Source: JAJYKN01 sp045403145 (lineage in GTDB: Bacteria > Nitrospirota > UBA9217). From it: a stretch of DNA of 35,361 nucleotides. The stretch is from the NCBI GenBank assembly GCA_045403145.1, contig JAXIPA010000195.1, positions 1-35,361 of the forward strand. The letters are read 5' to 3'. Under the pieces are notes generated by a model. The model saw only the letters and a program-made list of their open reading frames with translations, did no database searches and had not been told where the DNA came from. Shown here one piece after another: positions 7,664 to 15,061 of the stretch. The translations under genes and the position numbers were made by a program. How positions within the stretch are numbered: position 1 is the first letter of the stretch; each line of letters opens with the position of its first letter.

Positions 7664-8059
7664 CTACTTCGCCGCCTTCTGCTCCTGCATCCACTTTAAG
7701 AGACCGTCCTGCATGCCGCTGTTGAGGTGTGTTTCGCCGGTGGCCGTAGAGAGCGCGGGTTGCTGGTGAGCCGGCCGGGGTTTGTGCGCGGTGTTTTTTG
7801 GCGGCCTGGCAGCGGTCTTCGCTGGAGCCTGCCGGACCTGAACAGGCGGACGCTTCTGCTCCTCCTGGACAGAGGGGGCAAGCGAGGAAACAGCATGGCG
7901 GTACAGGATCTCCTGCTTTTGGCCCTCCATCACGATGACGTAACTGTCGAAGGCCTTGATTTTCCCCGCCACGCGGATCTTGTTTTGAAGGGTCAGGGTC
8001 ACGGAATTCTGATCGGTCTGGTAAGCGTTCAGCATCCGGTCGAGGAGATTTGTTTCCAT
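7664..8059 (-). CDS. Hfq-like RNA chaperone with long Pro/Ala-rich tail
   Basis: 131 residues. Residues 5-62 are an Sm/Hfq fold: helix LLDRMLNAYQ, Sm1 region VTLTLQNKIRVAGKIKAFDSYVIVM and Sm2-like YRHAVSSLAP (53-62), matching YKHAISTVVP of E. coli Hfq with R for the proximal-face lysine. The Q8-type residue near the N-terminus is not conserved and Y replaces the F42-type aromatic, so binding specificity may differ from canonical Hfq. Residues 63-131 are a low-complexity Pro/Ala/Gln/Lys tail ending in a short amphipathic segment (GLLKWMQEQKAAK). Good Shine-Dalgarno AGAGGTG before ATG 8059. Lies 29 bp after the double-Hfq gene and 1 bp before lnt, clearly one operon. Confidence 0.85.
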   Translation of the reverse strand: METNLLDRMLNAYQTDQNSVTLTLQNKIRVAGKIKAFDSYVIVMEGQKQEILYRHAVSSLAPSVQEEQKRPPVQVRQAPAKTAARPPKNTAHKPRPAHQQPALSTATGETHLNSGMQDGLLKWMQEQKAAK

Positions 8060-8088
8060 GGAGGCACCTCTGCATCAAAGAAAATGGT

Positions 8089-8574
8089 TCACCGGTTGAT
8101 CGTGGTGATCGAGTGTTTGTAGTACAAATGCTGCCTGCCGCCTTCTTCCAGCAGAATGGTGAAGCTGTCGTATGCCGCGATATGCGCTTTTATTCGCTGC
8201 CCGTTGATCAGGAACAGGGTGAGAAGCTGGTTTTCCCTTATTGCCTTGTCGAGAAATTCCTGCTGGATGTTCGGGCGGCCGGTTGAGGAGTCCGCCGCGG
8301 CCGGGGGCTGGTCGGGCGCGCCCTGCTCCGGCTGTTGCACCGGAAGGGCAAGAAGCGGGTGCGGAGAGGTAAGAAAGGAAATTTCCTGTTTCAGGAGGGT
8401 GACGATCATGCCGTTTACTTCGCAGTTGATTTCGTAACGGCCGATATCACGAAGAACCCCTTCATGCTCGGTTTTGTTCATCTGACCGATACGGAGCTTG
8501 ACGCCGCTTGCTAATGCCTGAGACAGGAACTGCGGTTCAATGGCTTGCCTTGATTCTTCCTTCGTTACTTCCAT
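8089..8574 (-). CDS. Double-Sm-domain Hfq fusion protein
   Basis: 161 residues with two Sm folds. The C-terminal domain (about 102-160) aligns along its length with canonical Hfq: NIQQEFLDKAIRE (like SLQDPFLNALRRE), FLINGQRIKAHI (like YLVNGIKLQGQI), YDSFTILL and the Sm2 motif YYKHSITTI. The N-terminal domain (about 14-68: QFLSQALASGVKLRIG, then EGVLRDIGRYEINCEV and QEISFL) has the same strand order but no YKH motif. A Pro/Gln/Ala linker (70-100) joins them. First gene of the operon with the second Hfq-like gene and lnt. It has no Shine-Dalgarno and its promoter implies a leaderless mRNA. hflX, the classical hfq neighbour, is about 2.2 kb away on the same strand. A three-domain-repeat ring rather than a homohexamer is possible (inference). 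Confidence 0.85.
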   Translation of the reverse strand: MEVTKEESRQAIEPQFLSQALASGVKLRIGQMNKTEHEGVLRDIGRYEINCEVNGMIVTLLKQEISFLTSPHPLLALPVQQPEQGAPDQPPAAADSSTGRPNIQQEFLDKAIRENQLLTLFLINGQRIKAHIAAYDSFTILLEEGGRQHLYYKHSITTINR

Positions 8575-8582
8575 TGAAGAAA

Positions 8583-8611
8583 ATCATATCTGAAATTTAT
8601 CGCTTTTGCAA
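8583..8611 (-). promoter_or_regulatory. Promoter of the double-hfq operon, leaderless geometry
   Basis: Reading leftward: -35 TTGCAA (8611-8606), exactly 17 nt, -10 TATGAT (8588-8583), 8 nt (TTTCTTCA), then the ATG at 8574. The start codon lies where transcription should begin and no Shine-Dalgarno is present. Confidence 0.75.
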
Positions 8612-8676
8612 GAAATTTCTCTCGACGCCGCCTGCATCGATGGCGCGTCGGATAAACGAGTGCTCCGTTTTCGTTA

Positions 8677-8705
8677 TTGACATTTTATGGCATATGGCCT
8701 AATAT
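8677..8705 (+). promoter_or_regulatory. Promoter of queD, leaderless geometry
   Basis: -35 TTGACA (8677-8682), 17 nt, -10 TAATAT (8700-8705), 8 nt (CCAGCGCT), then ATG 8714. Divergent from the double-hfq promoter with the same spacing. It fixes the queD start at 8714 rather than the in-frame ATG at 8687, which lies within the promoter spacer. Confidence 0.8.
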
Positions 8706-8713
8706 CCAGCGCT

Positions 8714-9082
8714 ATGTATGAACTCATGATCGAATCGAAATTCGCGGCGGCCCACCAGCTCCGCGGCTATAAGGGCAAGTGCGAGAGGCTGCACGGCCAC
8801 AACTGGCGCGTTACCATGGCAGTGACCGCCGAGCGCCTGGACGAGGTGGGTCTAGCCATCGACTTTCACGACCTCAAGAAGGCGCTGCGGGACGTGCTCG
8901 ACCAGCTGGAGCATACTTTTTTGAACGACATATTTCCCTTCACGCAGATCAACCCCTCGTCGGAAAACCTGGCCAAGTGGATCTACGACACCATGGCGAA
9001 AAAGCTCAACAACGACAATATCGAAGTCGCGAGCGTGACCGTCTGGGAATCGGACACGGCCTCGGCGAGCTACTTCGAGTAG
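8714..9082 (+). CDS. queD: 6-carboxy-5,6,7,8-tetrahydropterin synthase (QueD/PTPS family)
   Basis: 122 residues, usual QueD length. Converts dihydroneopterin triphosphate to 6-carboxytetrahydropterin in queuosine/7-deazaguanine synthesis. The zinc histidines are visible in AAHQL (about 12-16) and in the HGHNW motif (27-31), with the catalytic cysteine at C23 in CERLHGH; the C-terminal VWESDTASA (about 110-118) carries the substrate-binding glutamate. tgt, which acts later in tRNA queuosine formation, is at 24 kb, so the pathway is probably complete in this genome although the genes are not clustered. Start chosen from the promoter geometry. Confidence 0.92.
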   Translation: MYELMIESKFAAAHQLRGYKGKCERLHGHNWRVTMAVTAERLDEVGLAIDFHDLKKALRDVLDQLEHTFLNDIFPFTQINPSSENLAKWIYDTMAKKLNNDNIEVASVTVWESDTASASYFE

Positions 9083-9090
9083 AACCTCTT

Positions 9091-9206
9091 GCCACAGAGA
9101 CCACAGAGGACACAGAGGACACAGAGGGAAGCCCTAAAGGTCCCAAATTCAAGATTCAGAGTTCAAGATTCAAGACGTTCTCTGTGACCTCTGTGCTCTC
9201 TGTGGC
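9091..9206. repeat. CACAGAGG-type inverted repeat, copy 1
   Basis: The left arm has three to four tandem copies of ACCACAGAGG/ACACAGAGG (9093-9127); the right arm has the complementary CTCTGTGACCTCTGTG and CTCTGTGGC (9180-9206). The ~50-bp centre carries TTCAAGATTCAGAGTTCAAG, a member of the TTCAGAGTTC family also seen at 1940-1966. A long hairpin could form. Located between queD and the TldE gene. A shorter copy lies between secD and secF. Confidence 0.75.
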
Positions 9207-9245
9207 TGAACTCTTCTTTCAGGTTTATTTTGTCGAGGTCTTGAA

Positions 9246-10583
9246 TTGGATAAACTCACCGCCAAAAAAATTCTCTCCCTCGCATTGTCCCTCAAGGCCG
9301 ACGCCGCCGAAGTCTTTCTCCGGGCCTACACCTCCACATCGATAGAAGTAAAAGACCAGAAGGTTGACGCCTTCGACCGAGCGAAGGACGTGGGCGCGGG
9401 GCTGCGCGTGCTCGTTGGTACGCGTCTGGGCTTCGCCTTTACCACCGACCTTTCGGACAAGGCGCTCCGGACGCTGGCGCAAGCAGCGCTGACGAATGCA
9501 CAGAGCACGGAGCCCGATTCTTTCCACTCCCTTCCGGACAAGCCGGCGACCGCCTATCAAACCGTTGCCGTATATGACCCGGAGCTTGTCGCCCTGAGCG
9601 AAAAAGAAAAGATCGACCGGGTCATGGCCATGGAGCGCGAGGCGTTCGCGGTCGATTCCAGGATCAAACGCATCCGCAAGGCCTCTGCGGGATTTTCCGA
9701 TTCCGGGACCCTGATCTTGAACACAAATGGCGCCGAGGTTTCCTATAAGAGCACTGCCTGTTCGTCGAGCCTGGAAGCGGTCGCGGAAGACAAGGGGGAA
9801 TCCCAGGCAGGTTCGGAATTCGACGTGAACCGTTTTTACCGGAAACTGTTGGTCGAGGAAGTCGGCCGGAAGGCGGCGCAAAGGGCACTCGACCTTCTCG
9901 GTGCGAGGCACATTGAGTCAATGAAAGCGCCCGTGGTCCTCGAAGCGCCGGTGGCGCAGGAGTTTTTGGCCCTGATGGCGGGCGGTTTGTCGGCCGAGGC
10001 CGTGCAGAAGAAGAGATCGCTTTTCATCGGCAAGCTGGGCAAGGAGGTCGCATCGCCCGCCATTACCGTCCTCGACGACGGCCTTCTCGAAGGCGGCCTC
10101 GGGACCGCGCCGTCCGATGACGAGACGGTACCGATGAAAAAGAAGACCGTCATCGACAATGGCCGGCTTGCGATGTACCTCTATAATACGTACGCTGCGA
10201 AGAAGGACGGGACTTCATCCACGGGGAACGGCATGCGAGGCGGGTTCAAGGGCATTCCGGGCGTGGGCGTGACGAACCTTTATATAGAGCCGGGGAAAAG
10301 CCCGCTCGAAGACTTAATCTCGTCCATCGACCATGGGCTTTTCGTCACCGACGTCATGGGCATGCATACCGCCAACCCCATTTCCGGAGATTTTTCCGTG
10401 GGCGCAACGGGCTTCTGGATCGAGAAAGGGAGGAAGGCTTATCCCGTGCGTGAAATCACGATCGCGGGAAACATCCTCGACCTCATGAAGCACGTCGATG
10501 CCGTGGGCAGTGATATTCGTTTTTCCGGCAGGATCGGCAGCCCGTCGCTCCGGATTAAGGAACTATCGATCGGGGGGAAGTGA
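9246..10583 (+). CDS. pmbA: TldE/PmbA-type metalloprotease subunit
   Basis: 445 residues, close to E. coli PmbA (TldE, 450). With TldD it forms a protease that matures microcin B17 and degrades CcdA. The N-terminal domain shows EVFLRAYTSTSIEVKDQKVD then GAGLRVLVGTRLGFAFTTD; the C-terminal half has ISGDFSVGATGFWIEKG and AYPVREITIAGNILD, typical of TldE. No HExxH is seen, fitting TldE rather than TldD, whose partner gene is not in the window. Start is TTG 9246, with GAGGTC 6 nt upstream, right after the repeat spacer. Confidence 0.88.
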   Translation: MDKLTAKKILSLALSLKADAAEVFLRAYTSTSIEVKDQKVDAFDRAKDVGAGLRVLVGTRLGFAFTTDLSDKALRTLAQAALTNAQSTEPDSFHSLPDKPATAYQTVAVYDPELVALSEKEKIDRVMAMEREAFAVDSRIKRIRKASAGFSDSGTLILNTNGAEVSYKSTACSSSLEAVAEDKGESQAGSEFDVNRFYRKLLVEEVGRKAAQRALDLLGARHIESMKAPVVLEAPVAQEFLALMAGGLSAEAVQKKRSLFIGKLGKEVASPAITVLDDGLLEGGLGTAPSDDETVPMKKKTVIDNGRLAMYLYNTYAAKKDGTSSTGNGMRGGFKGIPGVGVTNLYIEPGKSPLEDLISSIDHGLFVTDVMGMHTANPISGDFSVGATGFWIEKGRKAYPVREITIAGNILDLMKHVDAVGSDIRFSGRIGSPSLRIKELSIGGK

Positions 10584-10585
10584 TT

Positions 10586-10781
10586 CGATTGCGGATTTCG
10601 GATTGCGGATTGCGGAATGCGGATTTCACCCTGCTCTTGCGATAACGCGGGTACAAGCGGAATGCGGAATAAGAATTCTGAATGAGCTTTTACTGTTTGC
10701 GGTTTTTGTTGATCTTTCACTCTGAACTCTGAACCCCCGATTAAGGCATTCGGGGGCAGGCTTTGAACTCTGTACTCCGTA
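10586..10781. repeat. Mosaic repeats between convergent pmbA and hflX
   Basis: The left part is GATTGCGGATTTCGGATTGC-type tandem repeats (about 10586-10622), then a CCCTGCTCTTGCGATAACGC motif and GCGGAATGCGGAAT. The right part has ACTCTGAACTCTGAAC (about 10720-10733), a perfect 7-bp hairpin CCCCCGA...TCGGGGG (10734-10756), and TTTGAACTCTGTACTCCG. No gene is seen. It separates the two gene ends and may act as a bidirectional terminator. Confidence 0.65.
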
Positions 10782-12362
10782 CTATGTACTATTTTCCTTC
10801 CACACCCTCTTCTCGATCTCCTGCAGCACATCCCCGAAGGTGTCCGAATTGATCGCCGAGCAGGTCACACCGTTGAACCGGCGTGCGAGGGCTCTTGCCC
10901 AGAGCGGGTTCACGAGATCCACCTTGTTGAACACCACAAGCTGAGTGATGTGGTCGAGGCCGATCTCCCGCAGGAGATTGTTCACGGATTCCATCTGCTG
11001 TTCGAATCTTGGATTGCTGATGTCCACCACGTGCAGGATCAGGTCCGCGTCCTGCATCTCGTCGAGGGTCGCTCGGAAAGCGCCCAGGAGGTCCTTCGGC
11101 AGGTCCTTGATGAACCCTACGGTATCGGTGATGACCACCTCGCGGTCGCGCGGGAAGCGTAGTCTGCGCGTGGCCGTATCCAGCGTCGCAAAGAGCAGGT
11201 TCTCCGCCTTGACCTCCGATCTCGTGAGCGTGTTGAAGAGCGTGGATTTGCCCGCGTTCGTGTACCCCGCGATCGAAACAATGGGAATATCGCTTTTCAC
11301 GCGCCGCTCCCGCCGCTGGTCCCTGGCCTTTCCGAGGGCGTCGAGCTGTTTTTCCAGCCTTCGTATCTTGTCCCGCGCCCTGCGCATGTCGACTTCAAGG
11401 CGCGTCTCGCCCGGGCCTCTGCCGCCGATGCCGCCGGTGAGCCGCGAGAGCGCGGTCGAGCGCTCCGACAGCCTCGGCAGCCGGTATTTGAGCTGGGCAA
11501 GCTCCACCTGCACCTTCCCGTCGCCGCTGTGCGCACGGCGGGCAAAGATGTCGAGAATCAGCTGGGTGCGGTCTATGACGCGCATCTCGGTGATGTCGCC
11601 GATGGACTTGACCTGGGCCGGGGAAAGGTTCTGGTCGAAGACAATCAGGTCCGCGCCGAGCTGCTGCGAGCGGATGATGAGTTCCTTGAGCTTTCCTTCG
11701 CCCAGGAGATATCTCGGATTGATATCATGCAATCGTTGAATTACCGTGTCCAGGACCGTGATCCCGTCGGTGCGCGCGAGTTCCTTGAGCTCCTCAACGG
11801 ACTCCTCCTGCTCGTGCCTGCTCTTTTTCGACACGGAGACGAGAATGGCCCGGTCCTTCTTTGCCACTTCCCGGGCTGCCTGGGCCCGCTCCATCTGGCG
11901 TTCGATGTCCGCGATGAATTCCGCCGCGTCAATTGTTACTGCATGAACGGACTGCGGAGGCAGCATCTCATAGAGCTTTTCATCCGGATTCGGCGGAATA
12001 AGATGGGCGATTGAAATGGTCCCGGGCAGTCCATCCGGCTGTGCGACGAGGGCGGCGATCATGTCGAGCCGGAGTAGCGCCAGGTCCGTGAGGTCTTCCT
12101 GGTTCAGGGGCTGGCCCTTGAGGTGCGTATGGATGAACCGGACGCCGCGGAGCCGCCTGCCGCCGAGCCGGTGCTCCGAGAGATCGGGGATGAGAATGTC
12201 CTTGTTTGTGCCCACGAGCACGTTTCGCACGCTGCCGGAGCGATCGATGATGAGGCCGACCTGTCTGCCGATCCCGGCCGAGGCTTCTGTGAGCGCGCGC
12301 GCGGCCTCAGGCGTGATTACCGAGTTGGGCGGCATTCTTCTGCGATACAGCCTCTCGATCAT
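10782..12362 (-). CDS. hflX: Ribosome-associated GTPase HflX
   Basis: 526 residues from the first ATG. HflX splits stalled 70S ribosomes under stress. It has an N-terminal extension of about 100 residues relative to E. coli HflX, the HflX N-terminal domain with GGRGPGET (about 314-321), and a GTPase domain with G1 GYTNAGKS (366-373), G3 DTVGF (413-417) and G4 NKVD (479-482). The real start is probably upstream: the codons just before the ATG read HGNITGLKPAEIK, which matches the family N-terminus, and AAGGAG (12426-12421) lies 7 nt before an ATC codon at 12413, with only ATC, TCT, ACC and GTT between it and the homology. A possible -10 (TATGAT) lies further upstream. Confidence 0.95.
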   Translation of the reverse strand: MIERLYRRRMPPNSVITPEAARALTEASAGIGRQVGLIIDRSGSVRNVLVGTNKDILIPDLSEHRLGGRRLRGVRFIHTHLKGQPLNQEDLTDLALLRLDMIAALVAQPDGLPGTISIAHLIPPNPDEKLYEMLPPQSVHAVTIDAAEFIADIERQMERAQAAREVAKKDRAILVSVSKKSRHEQEESVEELKELARTDGITVLDTVIQRLHDINPRYLLGEGKLKELIIRSQQLGADLIVFDQNLSPAQVKSIGDITEMRVIDRTQLILDIFARRAHSGDGKVQVELAQLKYRLPRLSERSTALSRLTGGIGGRGPGETRLEVDMRRARDKIRRLEKQLDALGKARDQRRERRVKSDIPIVSIAGYTNAGKSTLFNTLTRSEVKAENLLFATLDTATRRLRFPRDREVVITDTVGFIKDLPKDLLGAFRATLDEMQDADLILHVVDISNPRFEQQMESVNNLLREIGLDHITQLVVFNKVDLVNPLWARALARRFNGVTCSAINSDTFGDVLQEIEKRVWKENST

Positions 12363-12461
12363 TTTTATTTCCGCGGGCTTGAGGCCCGTTATGTTGCCAT
12401 GAACGGTAGAGATGAAAAGGCTCCTTCAATAATTCACTGTTATCATATTACCACAGCGCCG

Positions 12462-12496
12462 CTAAAAAAATAAGCGCAGGCACGGATACCTGCGCT
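12462..12496 (-). terminator. Rho-independent terminator on the minus strand
   Basis: AGCGCAGG / CCTGCGCT form a perfect 8-bp stem (12473-12480 with 12489-12496) around an 8-nt loop, followed leftward by a T tract (TTATTTTTTT on the minus strand). It would end the transcript of the lysine-rich fusion gene and insulate hflX. Confidence 0.8.
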
Positions 12497-12550
12497 GAGT
12501 TATGAATCGTTTTAAGATAAAATAAACGCAAAGGTATGGACAAATAAAGT

Positions 12551-12641
12551 TGTCATCCCCGAAAGTTTCCATCGGGGATATGGTTCCCTCAACGAACGAA
12601 GGAACACCAGATTCCCGCTCAGAATCACTGCGGGAATGACG
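12551..12641. repeat. GTCATTCCCG-family element, copy 2 (diverged)
   Basis: TGTCATCCCCGAAAG...ATCGGGGAT at the left and GATTCCCGCTCAG...CTGCGGGAATGACGG at the right. Same end structure as the copies at 2042 and 17368, with a different centre (a TTCCCTCAACGAACGAAGGAA hairpin). No coding capacity. Lies between the lysine-rich fusion gene and its terminator. Confidence 0.65.
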
Positions 12642-12674
12642 GAAGATAGGACAGTCAAAAAAGACGACGCCAGC

Positions 12675-13208
12675 TCACTTTACCCGGTACACTATATCGT
12701 GCTCCCTCGCATGATCCTTGACCCTGACGCCGACGCTCTGACCGGCTGTTGCCCGGTCTACGTGCTGGTGCTCATACTCCATGGATTCGACGGTTTGCGT
12801 GAAGTCCGTGGAATGGCCTTTCACATGGATCGTGTCCCCGGTCTGGAGCGCCCCCTTGTTGATCTGGATCACGGCTACGTTCAGATGGCTGTAATAATGC
12901 GTCACCGTGCCGATTGCCTCTTCATTTGACGCGGGTTCTTCCAAGGGAGGGAGGGACCGCGGCGGCGGTCCGGGTTCGACCATAGGCGGTTGTTGAGTTA
13001 CAACTTCTTCTCCGGAAGGTTTCGTTTCTTTCGCGGCCTTCTTCCTTACCGGTTTCTTCGCTGTTTTTTTCTTCAGCGACTTCTTTTTTGCGATTTTTTT
13101 CCGGGGGACCGGTTTTTTCTTGAGGGTCTTCTTCTTTGCTGACTTTTTGGCGGGTTTTCGGGAAACGGCTTTTTTTGATTTACTTTTGCCCTTTGTTTTT
13201 ATTGGCAT
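12675..13208 (-). CDS. Histone-H1-like lysine-rich tail fused to an EF-Tu domain-2-like barrel
   Basis: 177 residues in three parts. Residues 1-63 are very Lys/Ala-rich with KKK, KKTA and RKK steps, like bacterial H1/AlgP-type DNA-binding tails. Residues 64-95 are a Pro/Glu-rich linker. Residues 96-177 (AIGTVTHYYSHLNVAVIQI, TGDTIHVKGHSTDF, QTVESMEYEH, VGVRVKDHAREHDIVYRV) match the small translation elongation factor-like proteins with a domain-2 beta-barrel of EF-Tu; these normally stand alone at about 80-90 residues. There is no G domain, so it is not a GTPase. Strong Shine-Dalgarno GGAGGA before ATG 13208. A 12-bp palindrome CCTTTGCAAAGG (13235-13246) lies in its upstream region. Role unknown: nucleic-acid or ribosome binding is inference. 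Confidence 0.8.
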   Translation of the reverse strand: MPIKTKGKSKSKKAVSRKPAKKSAKKKTLKKKPVPRKKIAKKKSLKKKTAKKPVRKKAAKETKPSGEEVVTQQPPMVEPGPPPRSLPPLEEPASNEEAIGTVTHYYSHLNVAVIQINKGALQTGDTIHVKGHSTDFTQTVESMEYEHQHVDRATAGQSVGVRVKDHAREHDIVYRVK

Positions 13209-13306
13209 AAGTCCTCCGTATCGATTATGGAGCCCCTTTGCAAAGGTCTTTATTCAGCAAGGCAGACGTAAATTGTTGCCTGAATTTTTTCTGTTTTCAG
13301 GTTACG

Positions 13307-13331
13307 AGTCGTCCCGCAAAGCGGGGCGGCT
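13307..13331. repeat. Strong hairpin in the 13.2-13.5 kb spacer
   Basis: An 11-bp stem (two G-U/T pairs) around an AAA loop: GTCCCGC-AAA-GCGGGGC at its core. It lies between the divergent fusion gene and FadL-type gene, is not followed by a T run, and resembles REP-like palindromes. The rest of this 339-bp spacer holds the FadL-gene promoter and the palindrome at 13235-13246. Confidence 0.55.
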
Positions 13332-13439
13332 GCCAAAACGGGTCATTTGCAAGAAACCTGATGGTGTAAGGCTGTGAAAATTGTAACAAAAACCCGCCAA
13401 AAAGCAAGCCAAAAAAAGACACGATGAACACAGGAATGC

Positions 13440-13468
13440 TTGACAGCCAATCATAATTGTGAAATAAT
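13440..13468 (+). promoter_or_regulatory. Promoter of the FadL-type gene with overlapping inverted repeat
   Basis: -35 TTGACA (13440-13445), 17 nt, -10 AATAAT (13463-13468). An inverted repeat GCCAAT (13446-13451) / ATTGGC (13467-13472) starts at the -35 and ends in the -10, as expected of a repressor site. A leader of about 70 nt and a strong Shine-Dalgarno follow. Confidence 0.6.
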
Positions 13469-13547
13469 TGGCCAAAATTGTCGGGGAGTATCGAAACAGT
13501 GAAATAGAGCAACAATAAACTATTCACGGGGTAGGAGGAGGAACGGT

Positions 13548-15035
13548 ATGAAAAGATGTCTATCGGTAGTGCTGTCCATGTTGTTCGTGAGCGTTGTATC
13601 AGTATTAATGGTTTCTACATCTGTGTATGCAACTGACGGTATGAATCTTGAGGGGTACGGTCCGATTGCAACGGGTATGGGCGGCGCGTCCATGGCCTAC
13701 GATAACGGGACCGCGGCGATGATGAACAACCCGGCAACACTTGGTCTTATGCCCCAGGGCAACCGGCTTGACGTGGCGCTCGGGTTACTGGGCCCGCACA
13801 TCACTGCTTCGGCTCCGGGTGCGCCTGATGCGAAGTCATCCGCCGATGCCTTTTACATGCCGGCATTCGGATGGGTGCAAAAGGCAGGACTGATGAGCTA
13901 CGGCGTGGGAGTGTTTGCGCAGGGCGGCATGGGAGCGGAATACGACGCCAATTCGTTCCTTGCAGTCGGTTCCGGGGAGGAGGTCCGTTCCGAACTGGGC
14001 GTAGGCCGCCTGCTCATCCCCTTTGCCTATGAAGTGAACAAGGATTTCAGCATTGGCGCCACGGTTGATTTTGTTTGGGCCACGTTGGATCTGAAGATGG
14101 CGCTGCCGGGCGCGACATTTCTTGACATGGCCGCTTTCCCGGGTGCTACACAGACCTTTGGCACTGTATCGGGCAGCATGATGGATGCTTTTGGCAGTCT
14201 TGTATTCGGCGGCGGTGCTTTCCCCGCGGGTACTTTAAATCCGGCCAATCCGGTGAACTGGGGCCGTTTTGATTTTTCCGATGGTAGTCCTTTTTCCGGC
14301 GCGGCAAAGGGCACGGGTTTTGCCGGCAAACTCGGCGGCGTATACAAAGTCAACAAAGCCCTGGCAATCGGCCTCGCCTATCACAGCAAGACAGCGTTGG
14401 GCGATCTTGAGACGACTGGCGCTACGGTAAGTTTTAATGCGAATGTGGACTCAGGCATAGCCGGCGGCGGCGCGCCCAACGGTGTATTCGTTCCCGCGAC
14501 AATTCCGCTCAACGGCAAGATCGAGGTCAAGGATTTCGAGTGGCCGCAGATGGCCGGAGCGGGCGTCGCCTATCAGGCCTCTGACAATTTGTTGGTCGTG
14601 TTCGATTATAAGTGGATCAACTGGGCGGATGTTATGAAAAGCTTCAAGCTGACCTTTACTGCGGACGCGGCCCAGCCGAATCCTTTGGCGCAGCAGGGCT
14701 TTGGCGGCACGGTGCTCGACGCAACCCTGTTCCAGGATTGGAAGGACCAGCATGTGTTCATGATCGGCGCGGGATACAAAGTCAACCCGGAGTGGACGCT
14801 GCGCGCAGGGTTGAATTACGCCAACAATCCCATACCTGATAAATTTATGAATCCGCTGTTTCCGGCCATCGAAAAGACCCACGTGACCCTCGGTGCGGGC
14901 TACATGATCAGCAAGGCCTCGAGCGTGGACGCCTCGTTCACCTATGCGCCGGAAGTGAAACAAACCAACGGCCAGGGCGTGACCGTGGCGCACTACCAGA
15001 CCAACGCTCAGCTCATGTACAGCTACCGGTTCTAA
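13548..15035 (+). CDS. FadL/OmpP1-family outer-membrane transport protein
   Basis: 495 residues. N-terminal signal peptide (about 1-28, hydrophobic core LFVSVVSVLMVSTSVYA) followed by the family's N-terminal hatch sequence: YGPIATGMGGASMAYDNG and AAMMNNPATLGL. The body is alternating beta-barrel sequence and the protein ends with an aromatic residue (LMYSYRF), the outer-membrane barrel signature. FadL-type proteins let hydrophobic compounds such as long-chain fatty acids or aromatic hydrocarbons across the outer membrane; the substrate here cannot be read. Start ATG 13548 has the strong site GGAGGAGGAAC. A perfect terminator follows, then a DUF302-like exported protein. Confidence 0.92.
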   Translation: MKRCLSVVLSMLFVSVVSVLMVSTSVYATDGMNLEGYGPIATGMGGASMAYDNGTAAMMNNPATLGLMPQGNRLDVALGLLGPHITASAPGAPDAKSSADAFYMPAFGWVQKAGLMSYGVGVFAQGGMGAEYDANSFLAVGSGEEVRSELGVGRLLIPFAYEVNKDFSIGATVDFVWATLDLKMALPGATFLDMAAFPGATQTFGTVSGSMMDAFGSLVFGGGAFPAGTLNPANPVNWGRFDFSDGSPFSGAAKGTGFAGKLGGVYKVNKALAIGLAYHSKTALGDLETTGATVSFNANVDSGIAGGGAPNGVFVPATIPLNGKIEVKDFEWPQMAGAGVAYQASDNLLVVFDYKWINWADVMKSFKLTFTADAAQPNPLAQQGFGGTVLDATLFQDWKDQHVFMIGAGYKVNPEWTLRAGLNYANNPIPDKFMNPLFPAIEKTHVTLGAGYMISKASSVDASFTYAPEVKQTNGQGVTVAHYQTNAQLMYSYRF

Positions 15036-15061
15036 TCGGAATAATAACACTTTTAAGATGG

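Noticed and set aside
9091..9206. CRISPR-like array of short direct repeats
   Set aside because: Units are about 10 bp, tandem without spacers, and followed by inverted copies; no cas genes are near.
13301..13375. Cyclic-di-GMP (GEMM) riboswitch upstream of the FadL-type gene
   Set aside because: GCAAAGC-like bases occur, but the paired elements and conserved loop bases of GEMM do not line up, and the hairpin is upstream of the promoter.
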